From Acholoe squamosa (lineage: Eukaryota > Annelida > Polychaeta > Phyllodocida > Polynoidae): a stretch of 64,000 bases of DNA. The translations under genes were made by a program, and so were the position numbers. The stretch's first letter is position 1. The number at the start of each line of letters is the position of its first letter. Of this stretch, positions 1-8,920 are shown piece after piece. The notes beneath the pieces were generated by a model. The model saw only the letters and a program-made list of their open reading frames with translations. It was not told the DNA's origin and did no database searches. The DNA lies in NCBI GenBank assembly GCA_949317995.1, contig OX439046.1, positions 41,702,002 through 41,766,001 on the forward strand, written 5' to 3'.

Positions 1-825
1 TTTAGAATAGAAACCTTCCCCGTACCTTTCGACACCTCCGACACTAAGTCAGTAGGTCACACCTAGGTGGAGCCACTTCCCGGCTACTTGGCTATGTCCA
101 GGACCCACTCACACTACATACAGTTTACACAAGCTGACCTGGATATGTGTGACCTCGGCCACCTTATCAGCTGTAACCTACCCCTACCTCTGTTGTCGGC
201 CACACACCCCACATGCACTCTGTCCCTATTTTTAGACCTACCAGAGGCGGTGCACCATACCTGCAGTTTTAAAGCACACATGGCTGCACCCATACCAAAT
301 CTTATCCAACCCTTATCTCACAGTACCTTCCTATCAATAACCGACCATCCCACTTCCATGCTCCAATGCACACATTCAGGCCAAGTCAAAATTAAAAATA
401 GTGCATACTCAGTCATCTCAGTCCCATGCCTGTGCTCCATTAAAAATGCCGGCATGATTCTAACCAATTCTGATTTATCTTGCACCCAAAACTTCACCCT
501 AGAGCCCATATCAAAGGCCTATTTTAACTTACCACTGTGGCGACACTTTGGTCAACCTCCAGCCAATGTTTCCGGCATCACCATGGCAACCACATCCCAG
601 ACCCTTCACCTGCCCAATTTTGAAAAATTAAAACACCTACATAATCAAAAAATAGCACCACTCTTTCAAGACACCCTAACCCTTAAAAAGGCCGCACAGG
701 GACTTGAGGACCAATCCGCCCTCCTATCCACCAACTCCCTGATGCATCTAGGATATCACCTCCAGTTCTCACCCTGGATACATTTAGTATCACCCCTCCT
801 GGCACTACTTTGCTTTAACCCTTAA
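1..825 (+). pseudogene. env: env-like ectodomain of gypsy element D, partial
   Basis: Reading frame 1 is open from the left window edge apart from one TAG at 64-66, and ends at 825. It matches the Env of element A (13821-16070) block by block: a 'PVPFDTSDT' segment facing 'PMPIDTQET', then a cysteine-rich region whose key stretch 'SVISVPCLCSIKN' faces 'SIIGVPCGCTISV' in A, then a Pro-Asn-Phe linker and a hydrophobic end (HLVSPLLALLCF). This places it in the C-terminal half of a membrane glycoprotein of an errantivirus-like Ty3/gypsy element. The N-terminal half lies outside the window. The in-frame TAG and the frame change near 805-825 make it a broken copy. Assignment rests on comparison with element A and is fairly secure; the protein itself is poorly conserved. 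Confidence 0.72.
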
Positions 826-1702
826 GAACCATCTTCGTGTCAATCAATTGGCGCGCTTCATCACACTAGTCTCAGCAACTCGAACACCCAAGATGGCCAA
901 TGCTGAGAGTTGGGATCGGTTTAAGGACCTCATACGCCAAGCTAACAAGGACTGGCCAGCCTCACCAACAACCCCAAATACAGATTTGAAGTATATCCAG
1001 TCACCTGGCCGCTACCAAAGTATGTTCACTTGGATTCTATTGGCGATCTTCCTGTATATCACCTGGATCACCGCCAAAAGGTGCCTGCGACACTGGACCT
1101 ACTGTAAGCAGGACAGCCACAGGACACCCTCCATTGTGGCTAAGATCCACGCCAACGGTCAAACCTTTAGTTTCACCGTTGGCAAGATGATTTACGGACA
1201 GAACCACTGGGCCCCCACCATCACGGCCCCCAAGGTTTCTCCAGTTCGCCTTACAGCACCCTTGAGCAGACACCTGGACCTCCATTGGAAGTCCGACATC
1301 AGGACCATAATCGGGGGACAAGTCAGGCAGATCCCGCTACAGCGCTATCCTCCGGTACCACTTCTATGGAGAATACCACTGTACAGGATCTTAAAAGGAG
1401 CCCACCACATGACAGTGGTCATCTCCTCAGAAGGACAACCCGACTTCCAACTGGCCTCTAGTGATACTGACCCCGCCATACAGCTACCCTGTGAGTCCTG
1501 GCCGGCTGATCGCCATGACTCCCCGGCAGAGCTCACAAAGTACACCCCACTCCGGCATCAACCAAAGAAGGACAAATATATGTACAAACCACAGGAGATG
1601 ATGCTCACACCACCCTCAACATCAACCCACGGTAAGTTTCTTCAGAAACCTCCTTTGATCCTCATGTGGGGATCAAATAGCCACCGGCCACCCCCCATAT
1701 AA
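826..1702 (+). pseudogene. env: env-like C-terminal membrane/cytoplasmic part, element D
   Basis: Frame 2 is open from about 800 (codons TTT GCT TTA ACC...) through 1702, and there is no ATG near its beginning, so it is the continuation of the ectodomain frame after a frameshift near 805-825. It has one clear membrane segment (FTWILLAIFLYITWITA, about 1027-1077) followed by a basic stretch and a roughly 200-residue tail. The tail aligns with the end of Env in element A: 'TPSIVAKIHANGQTFSFTV' faces 'NPTIYFKIYCGDSKLRATL', and 'ILKGAHHMTVVISSEGQ' faces 'KNKGLYYSMLLQNDCGT'. Here the tail is one unbroken frame, whereas A carries a frameshift in it. The last 60 codons run into Pro/Thr-rich sequence that may not be native coding. 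Confidence 0.65.
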
Positions 1703-2223
1703 CCTAATAATGGACTCTCCTGGTCGCCCAATCCACTGGATAGCCCCATCTAACACCTTCATGTGGGGATCATCCCCATCCTCAATAGCTCTAAATCCGA
1801 CCCCACCCTCAATTAAAACCATTTTACAACATCTCCAGTACCACAGCACAGTTTTGACCCACAATAACACAGTTATTTCGACTCACTGTGAAGGCCCACT
1901 GCACGATGAGACGTCGCCATCTTGTTTCTGACGTCGCGTCTGGTTCCCCGCCAAACGCTGCGTCAGAATGCCGGCGCTGCGTCTCACCACTGCTGTCGGC
2001 CTCCCCAACGTCAAATCTCTTTCATTTTCCCACGTTGGCATGACAACATTAACGTCAGTCAGGACACCCGCACTCAATATCTGCGTCAAAACAATAACAT
2101 AAGCACGTGTTAGCAATATCACTAGACTTGTTTTCGCCCCAAGTTAACAACACCACCCCGCATGAGAATTGAAAGCCGCCCATGCCAATTTAGAAGCCCA
2201 GAATAAACAACATAACTTCTAAC
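1660..2223 (+). repeat. putative LTR of element D (U3-R-U5 like)
   Basis: This noncoding block directly follows the env frame. It has a short direct repeat (ATGTGGGGATCA near 1664 and 1761), then a cluster of CRE/AP-1-like sites (TGACGTCG at 1929, and CGTCA cores near 1961, 2009, 2053 and 2084), then AATAAA at 2202-2207. Immediately after comes TGGTGGTGGACTTC (2224-2237), which resembles the start of the primer site of element A (TGGTGGAGAACATCC). Promoter motifs, poly(A) signal and primer-like site in that order are what an LTR would show. No second copy lies in the window, so the edges and the LTR call itself are inferred. Confidence 0.4.
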
Positions 2224-3269
2224 TGGTGGTGGACTTCTTATATATTATCAAATTATCACAGATCAAGCTCCTGGCAAACAAGTTATTCGTCATCACAGTC
2301 TTTTCATCACATAATCAGTATCAAATCACATCTTCGCATTTGGCCTGCCACCTTCTGGAGTGAACCTTTTCTTCATCGTCCCTCCTCCTCCTCTGACTGC
2401 AAAGTCGCATCACGGCCATGCACCAATTTCTGAAAAAGATAATTTAATCCCCCTTCTAGAAAAAACCACCACTCACACCAAAATTCCAAATTCCATGCCA
2501 AAATTTACCTGTAAGTTACCAATTCAGAACATAAACAAGTTTCAGTCATCGCAATCCAAAAATTGGCACACTTAAAACGTACATACCGTCCACACTAGCC
2601 AAAAACGGAGCATGGCCCACTCGATCTACCCTCCGGGCCATCGAAAGGGCCGGCAACTCGATGGCAGTGGACCGGGGACCACCCCACGGCCACCCACAGG
2701 AGCACGATCCTATAATCAGAAAACAAGCTCAGTGTCGAACCACCGGCACACTCCTGAGTCGCTCACCACTCCAAAATTTCCAAAATCAACTCTCATAACA
2801 GTACTCACCCAAAACGGCCAACAGCCACTATGGCTACGAACACCAAGCCCGAAGCCATGAGGATGATCTGGGCACGGACAATCATGTTTTCGTGTCCTCC
2901 TAAAGCTCTGTCAAAGTAAGACAACAGTTTTTCTCCCAGTCAAATTAGGCCGCTTTCTGAAACCAAAAATAGCTCCTGCTCCTTTTATAACAAGACCCAC
3001 CGCAGGAGCATTGAGTTAATTTTTGAACCATATTTTTGAAAAACCGCATCATCAAAATTCAAAATTTCATCACACTAAACCCACCTTTAGGCCCCAAAAT
3101 CACCTAACCCAAAGTTGAGACAACCCTTACACATGACCCAATGAGGCCATGGCAAGTCTACACCATTGACCATGCCGCTTGACCATGTCCTTACACGACC
3201 GCTGGACAAACGCCAGCTCAGTGGGGCCAGCCAATGTTTATCGCATGAACTAAACAAGAACAGATCCCC
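2224..3269. other. noncoding stretch with splice-donor-like site
   Basis: No convincing reading frame is visible. If the primer-like site at 2224 is real, this would be a transcribed leader. ACCTGTAAGTTACC near 2508-2521 is a good splice-donor match. Short open frames at 2360-2575 and 2612-2860 have low-complexity Pro/Ser/Thr composition and no family motif, so they are not called. The rest is AT-rich with a few GC-rich islands (about 2620-2700). Confidence 0.3.
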
Positions 3270-4073
3270 ATGCAGTGGCGCTACCCACGCCACACAGTAG
3301 AACTAACCTGGACCCTGGATATTCCAGTTTCCCGCTCACACTTGGCTATGGGTTTACACCGACTCGGTGACACTGCACATCTATATGCACTGCCTAATTC
3401 ACTGCCTTACCTGTCAATTTGGTATTTTTGTTGGTCGCCTTGTAATCCATGCGCTATGATCGACCCTACAACTAAAATTCCCCCCTTCTCTTGTTCTGTT
3501 TTTCTATACAGAGGCCAACGACCTAATCGAGGAGGCGGAGACCGCATTGACAGGCCAGCAGGAGTTTCCAGCAACAGACCAGGCACGCCCATACCAACCG
3601 GCCTGCCCCTTTGGAGCACACGAGTCTGCTCTCCAATAGGGCCACCCACTAAATTTGTCACCCTGGGAACAGGATGTCCCCACCTAATGTACAACTACAG
3701 CTGCCCATGCAGCATCAACAAAGACAATAGACCAGAAACTTTCACCACAATTGGCTTGCCCCAGGTCTGGAGACCCTTACCCCAAAAAACCCAAGCTTCA
3801 TATGAGGAGGATAGTGACTCTAGCACCTCCCTCTCAGCAGAACCAACAAATATGGACCCTGTATACAGCTCCGATCTAAACTTGCAGCCTGACTCAGGCA
3901 AGCCTAGCAGAATGCATCTCAGCAAAATCATAGACTTTGTCCCCAACACCAAAAAATCCAGATCTAGGAGAAGACCCTCACTAGGTCGCTCCCTCAACCC
4001 AAACGTCTTTAACCACCAAGACCCAACACCAAAAGGTCTTGTAAACCAAAGTCGCCATAGAAGAAGAAAATAA
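3270..4073 (+). CDS. hypothetical Arg-rich protein / possible 3' exon
   Basis: The 267-codon frame is not recognised. A strong splice-acceptor signature (pyrimidine tract 3481-3507, then TATACAG ending at 3512) lies inside it, so the real coding part may begin there. Downstream of that point the protein is Pro-rich with several Cys (SCPCSI), an acidic Ser patch (EEDSDSSTS) and a basic C-terminus (KKSRSRRRPSLGRSL ... RHRRRK) that looks like a nuclear-localisation or RNA-binding tail. Another frame starting at the same acceptor (ANDLIEEAETALTG...) is also open for about 40 codons. A spliced accessory gene of element D is possible; chance cannot be excluded. Confidence 0.3.
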   Translation: MQWRYPRHTVELTWTLDIPVSRSHLAMGLHRLGDTAHLYALPNSLPYLSIWYFCWSPCNPCAMIDPTTKIPPFSCSVFLYRGQRPNRGGGDRIDRPAGVSSNRPGTPIPTGLPLWSTRVCSPIGPPTKFVTLGTGCPHLMYNYSCPCSINKDNRPETFTTIGLPQVWRPLPQKTQASYEEDSDSSTSLSAEPTNMDPVYSSDLNLQPDSGKPSRMHLSKIIDFVPNTKKSRSRRRPSLGRSLNPNVFNHQDPTPKGLVNQSRHRRRK

Positions 4074-4182
4074 TTTCAATAACCATCCTTTATTTATTTT
4101 ATTTATTTTTGAAACTGTCTTTAAAATTATGGACTAAAAGTGTAGAGACACACTTCACTCACCGACCGCCCATGGACACTAT
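4074..4182. other. short spacer before element A
   Basis: AT-rich spacer with a run of TTTATTTATTTTATTTATTTT. It ends at the left edge of the 5' LTR of A. The right side of A is lost, so no target duplication can be tested here. Confidence 0.4.
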
Positions 4183-5456
4183 TATCATATACCATTTTAT
4201 TATCCCATAAATTGTGACATATTATTGTATTGATCAAATAATGTATTGTATAAGGAATCAATACATAGTTTGGTTCTAAGAGCTATAAGAGCGCTCAAAC
4301 TTTGTATAAGAGCGTTCATGCTCCACTGCACACCAGCTATATCAAATATACACAAGTTACATCACCCAGGGCACTATATAATAACTTGTAAGTGAATGCA
4401 AACGGCCGTTAGGGGTGCCTGGGCACCGCTGACGCCGTCATGGGTGTCTGAGCACCCAAACACTGAACAATAGCTTACATAAGTCACGATGCCATAACCT
4501 TCCGGTCGCTCTAGTGTCGCTCCTGAGCGACCTAGGTCAAATATCAAAGCATTTATGGAAAGCCCATAATTAGACGGTCAAAATGAGCCCAAGATCAATC
4601 CTATTATTAAGGAAGTTACGCCATGGAGACTGATTCGACCTCCGAATGCACTACAGACGAACCAGCGCGAGTTACGCGCCTGGCAAGCGGGCATTAGTTA
4701 CTTGGCATATTCAACTCCGCGCATGCCCAAAATGGCGGTTGTAACGGCGTAAACTTCCGAGATATGAGGGTTTGAAGTTACAGAACCGACCAGGACAATG
4801 GGGGACATAGCGGCGTCCATGGGGGTCCTTTGTGCACCCTGTGACACATGAAAGACCCCCCTCAAACAATTGCAGAGTTAGGCAGATGCCACTGGCCCCA
4901 GTCAGTCTGAGGTGCAATGCCAAGATTTGGTACAAATAGCCTGGCTGCACCTCCTAGAAAGCAGAATCTCCAGAACCGCTCCAGAGGTAACATCTCCAGT
5001 CATCTCCTGCTACCTGCTATACCACTGCACTATGGTGAAACTATGCTAGACAGGCATGGGATTCCATCATTAGTGGCCAGAGGGTATCTTCCTCAAGACA
5101 TCCACCAGAGGGTAAAGTTATTCATTATTACATTATTCCTCTAAGCAGCAGGTCAGGAGCTAGGTGTGGGAACCCACCTAGAACTATGCTGGACATTGTA
5201 TTATTATTACCTCACAGGTGGAGTGGAACAGAACATTATACTTTATAAACTATTGTATATTTACTGTATGTGGAAATTACCTGCATATTAACAACTGTGT
5301 GATTGATATTTCTTACATGTTGCCTAAAGCTGAATAAACCAGTGATAACTGGAAATAACACTATTTATAAGAGCCTGTTGGATTAACACTATATACCACT
5401 AGTCATATGATATTTCTCATATGACAACTTGATCATGCATAATTACTAGTATGACA
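4183..5456 (+). repeat. 5' LTR of gypsy element A
   Basis: Direct-repeat copy of 18042-19026. The two match from TATCATATACC onward, with about 11 substitutions and one indel (9 bases near 4587) over the shared part up to GGAACCC (about 5172). The 3' copy is cut there, so the last 284 bases occur only here and in the 3' LTR of element C. It ends in ACTAGTATGACA, the same end as C. The usual TG start is TA in both copies, so the change predates insertion or is tolerated. Two overlapping small open frames (4711-4950 minus, 4917-5144 plus) occur in both LTRs but have no protein-like features. AATAAA near 5333 is a candidate poly(A) signal. Confidence 0.9.
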
Positions 5457-5459
5457 AAG

Positions 5460-5476
5460 TGGTGGAGAACATCCTA
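5460..5476 (+). promoter_or_regulatory. primer binding site of element A
   Basis: TGGTGGAGAACATCC begins three bases after the LTR end (GACA then AAG). The TGG start and position are those expected for pairing with a tRNA 3' CCA end. The matching tRNA was not identified. Confidence 0.6.
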
Positions 5477-6589
5477 CTAAGATCCCATTTCTCACAGGCA
5501 CATAGAAATTAAGCTGGCAACATTACTAAAAACAATCATACACACAGTAAACCCCACTCCACCCACCCAGTGACCTTGACACCATGTTCAAAAAGGTCAC
5601 CAGTGAGATCTCCCACATAGAAGTGAGATCTCCCACATACCAGTGAGATCTCCCACACGTCAGTGAGGTCTCCCACACGTCAGTGAGGTCTCCCACACGT
5701 CAGTGAGATCTCCCACACATCAGTGAGATCTCCCACACATCAATGAGATCTCCCACACGACAGTGAGATCTCCCACATATCAGTGAGATCTCCCACATAT
5801 CAGTGAGATCTCTCACACATCAATGAGATCCCCCACACATCAATGAGATCTCCCACACGACAGTGAGATTTCCCACATATCAGTGAGATCTCCCACATAT
5901 CAGTGAGATCTCCCACATACCAGTGAGGTCTCCCACACGTCAGTGAGGTCTCCCACATGTCAGTGAGGTCTCCCACACGTCAGTGAGATCTCCCACACAT
6001 CAGTGAGATCTCCCACACATCAATGAGATCTCCCACACGACAGTGAGATCTCCCACATATCAGTGAGATCTCCCACATATCAACGAGATCTCCCACACAT
6101 CAATGAGATCTCCCACACAACAGTGAGATCTCCCCACATATCAGTGAGATCTCCCACATATCAACGAGATCCCCCACACATCAATGAGATCTCCCACACG
6201 ACAGTGAGATTTCCCACATATCAGTGAGATCTCCCAAATACCAGTGAGATCTCCCACACATCAATGAGATCTCCCACACGACAGTGAGATCTCACACATA
6301 CCAGTGAGATCTCCCACATGTCAGTGAGGTCTCCCACATGTCAGTGAGGTCTCCCACACGTCAGTGAGGTCTCCCACACGTCAGTGAGGTCTCCCACACG
6401 TCAGTGAGGTCTCCTACACGTCAGTGAGGTCTCCCACACTTCAGTGAGGTCTCCCACACGTCAGTGAGCTCTCCCACACGTCAGTGAGGTCTCCCACACG
6501 TCAGTGAGGTCTCCCCAATGACATTCTCAGTGTGATCTCCAACATGTCAGTGATACCTACAACACACCAGTGATCCCACACCTTCCACC
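5477..6589 (+). repeat. leader of element A with 20-bp minisatellite (about 5601-6517)
   Basis: The untranslated leader between the primer site and gag is dominated by about 45 tandem units of 20 bp, consensus CAGTGAGATCTCCCACACGT, with variants GAGGTC/GAGATC and ACAT/ACGT/ATAT ends that form higher-order blocks. The array stops about 70 bases before the gag ATG. Element C carries the same array, about 16 units, at 33405-33735, preceded by the same flank (CACCCAGTGACCTTGACACC). The array is therefore an inherited part of the element's leader and not host DNA. Almost every unit holds AGATCT or AGGTCT. Confidence 0.9.
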
Positions 6590-8267
6590 ATGGCCGACGC
6601 TGAACAAGGTCCTCAACCCAATCAGGCAGCTGAGAAGATGAGGGCATATGAGAAGACCATCCAAGATGCAGTTACTGCCCTAGAAGCAAACAAAGCCCAA
6701 CATGATGCTCATGCCCTTGCCTCAAAGGAAAGGGAGAGGATCCTCAGTCAACAGGTGGCACAAAGGAATGCAGAACTAGATGACCATCGGAAGGCCCTAG
6801 AACAGGCACAACAACAGATATCAGATCTCATGAAGCTGGTATCAACTCAGACCTCACAGCCTCCCACACCCACCACAACACCTATTGTCACACCATCTGC
6901 CTCTGGATCCAAGGAGGATGTCATGATCTCCATGATGTCCAACATGACCAGGATCCTAGACAGACAACAACACGACGACAGGAAGATCAGGCAACACGAG
7001 GTAACCAAACCCAAAACTTTTTCTCGCCCATCACCACTCATGTCAACAGCACTATTTATTGATCACAAATTCCCAGAGTATCTGAAGGACAGGTACAAAT
7101 TAACAGACAGTGACACCATGGTAACATATTTACCCAAGTACCTTGAAGGACAAGCATTGGCTTGGTTTGAAACCTTCAAGGAAAGTGCCACACCTGATAA
7201 GTTGACATGGTCCAATGTAGTACATGAACTAAAAGAGTATTTTGCTACTCAAGACAATATTATCTCCAGGACTGCACTCCGTGCACAAGAGATAGATGAA
7301 CCTGTATCTGATTATGCAATGTATCTCAGAAAAGCGTGTAATGCCCAATGCCTAAAGGACGACACCTTATTTAAAACATTCACCCAAGGCATGAGGCCCT
7401 GGATCTCTGTAGCTCTTGAAAACAAGAAAATAGACTCTTTTAACCAAGCCCTAGACCTAGCCTTAGAGGTTGAGACCCAAGAAAGATCTAGGAAAACAAG
7501 GGATGCCGAGTCTAACCCAAAGTCTACAAAAAGAAAGGTCCAGGAAGTCACCACTGGTTCAGAGAAGGAAGATGTTAACCTAATGTCCAGTGCCCATGTA
7601 AGGCAACAGGAAGATAAGGTTGTCTCCAAAGATCCCACCGGTAGATATAGAGGAAATAACTTTGACCCCAACTACCACTCCAATAGAGATAGAGGTAGAG
7701 GGGGCAACTACAACAACAACCGGGGGGGGGGGACACAACAGTAGAAGGGACAACAACTCATCCAACTCCAACAATGGTAACTCTTCATACAGTGATAGGA
7801 GAGATAGAACTCCAAGTAATGACAGATCATATAACCAAGGATCCAACAGTAGGAACCATAGTCCACATAGGAACTACAACAGTGGATCCTACAACAACAA
7901 TGGTTTCTACAACAACCAGGGTTCCAACAACTCTGGATCCTATAGTCAAGGAACCAACGGTAGGAGCCACAGTCCACACAGGAACTACAACAGTGGATCC
8001 TACAACAACAATGGTGCCTACAACAATCAGGGATCCAACAACTCCGGATCCTACAGCAACCAGGGTTCTAATAACTCTGGGCAATACAGCAACTCTGGTC
8101 ATTATAACCAGGGTTTCAACTCACATCAGGAGGATCACAAACCTAACACAAGAGGTTACCAGGGGAACCAACACAGTAACCCCCAAACAATACCTCAAGT
8201 GATGGATCAACTCTCCAAGCTCCTGGTCGCAAGCATCGCAACCACCCCACAGAACCAGGAAAACTAG
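6590..8267 (+). CDS. gag: Gag polyprotein, element A (frame interrupted at a G11 run)
   Basis: The start ATG has a good context (CACCATGG). Residues 1-85 form a Gln/Glu/Ala-rich coiled coil. A retrotransposon-gag capsid domain follows (about 140-310: 'LEGQALAWFETFK', 'TWSNVVHELKEYF', 'ALRAQEIDEPVSDYAMYLRKA'). There is no CCHC zinc knuckle. Instead there is an RG-rich patch (NRDRGRGGNYNNNRGGG) and, after a run of eleven G (7722-7732), a tail of about 178 residues in the next frame that is Asn/Ser/Gly/Tyr-rich with tandem repeats (NYNSGSYNNNG). In frame 2 translation stops at 7744; the tail is open in frame 3 to 8267. The G-run is either an indel or a slippage site. Gag would assemble the particle and package RNA. 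Confidence 0.85.
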
Positions 8268-8920
8268 GATGTCACAGTGCCGATGGGCCAGTGCACTGTG
8301 ACACCCCAAAAACAAACAATCAATCAGGATTAACAAAGATCCAACCAGAAACAATTGCTAGTGCCAATCTACCATCTAACAGACAGAGACGTCCATCAGT
8401 GATACATATCACCCCACCAGATTCATCATCAAAGGATACAGGTGAGAGTACCAAGCTTTCTATTGTACTTCTTCAAAATGGCTGTATCAATGCAAATCTA
8501 TATGATGTTTCAGATGGGCAATGTTTGGTTGATACAGGTGCTACTATCACCTGTGTCAGACAATCATTCCTCATGGATCTCCCAAAGAGATTCCATATCC
8601 AACTGAGGAAATCTAAAATCAACATCCATTTGGCAGATGGATCGGTGTGTCATGTTAGACATTCAGCTATGCTGAACTTTAGAATCCAAGATGTCAGATT
8701 CCAATACCAATTTGCTGTAATACCCAACCTCACACAGCCCGTTGTTCTCGGCACAGATTTCTTAAGCACTACAAAATCTCAAATTGAATTTAATGTTGAT
8801 CCTGAACAAATTCTCAAACCCATTAGGGCAGTGAGGGATTTTACCATCCCTCCATTCTCTGAACTTGCAGTATTGGGTAAAATCACTTCTACTAATCACT
8901 GCAAGGGAAAACTGGAGTAG
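8261..8920 (+). CDS. pro: retropepsin (protease), element A
   Basis: The frame lies -1 to the Gag tail and is already open before the Gag stop at 8265-8267, so the two overlap; the first ATG is at 8291. It carries the aspartic protease signature CLVDTGATITCV and the later hydrophobic-hydrophobic-Gly motif VVLGTDFL, with the usual 80-90 residues between them. It would cleave the Gag-Pol polyprotein inside the particle. The frame ends at tandem stops (8918-8920), directly preceded by the slippery sequence GGGAAAA, after which RT continues in the -1 frame. Confidence 0.85.
   Translation, partial: KLGCHSADGPVHCDTPKTNNQSGLTKIQPETIASANLPSNRQRRPSVIHITPPDSSSKDTGESTKLSIVLLQNGCINANLYDVSDGQCLVDTGATITCVRQSFLMDLPKRFHIQLRKSKINIHLADGSVCHVRHSAMLNFRIQDVRFQYQFAVIPNLTQPVVLGTDFLSTTKSQIEFNVDPEQILKPIRAVRDFTIPPFSELAVLGKITSTNHCKGKLE
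8905..8911 (+). promoter_or_regulatory. candidate -1 frameshift heptamer GGGAAAA (pro to RT)
   Basis: In the protease frame the codons are AAG GGA AAA CTG GAG TAG. The heptamer G GGA AAA fits the X XXY YYZ rule, and slipping back one base gives GGG AAA ACT GGA GTA, which continues without a stop into the RT frame. Both sides of the site encode sensible protein. A downstream RNA structure was not assessed. Confidence 0.6.

Noticed and set aside
4711..5144. Small ORFs on both strands in the LTR of A, conserved in the 3' LTR (18562-18995)
   Set aside because: Conservation only reflects recent LTR identity. No protein features, and the two frames overlap antiparallel.
5601..6517. CRISPR-like array of 20-bp repeats
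   Set aside because: Units are contiguous with no unique spacers, lie in a retroelement leader and recur in a second copy; it is a minisatellite.
7708..7977. Antisense Cys/Tyr-rich ORF opposite the Gag tail
   Set aside because: A shadow of the Asn/Ser/Gly codon repeats on the plus strand.
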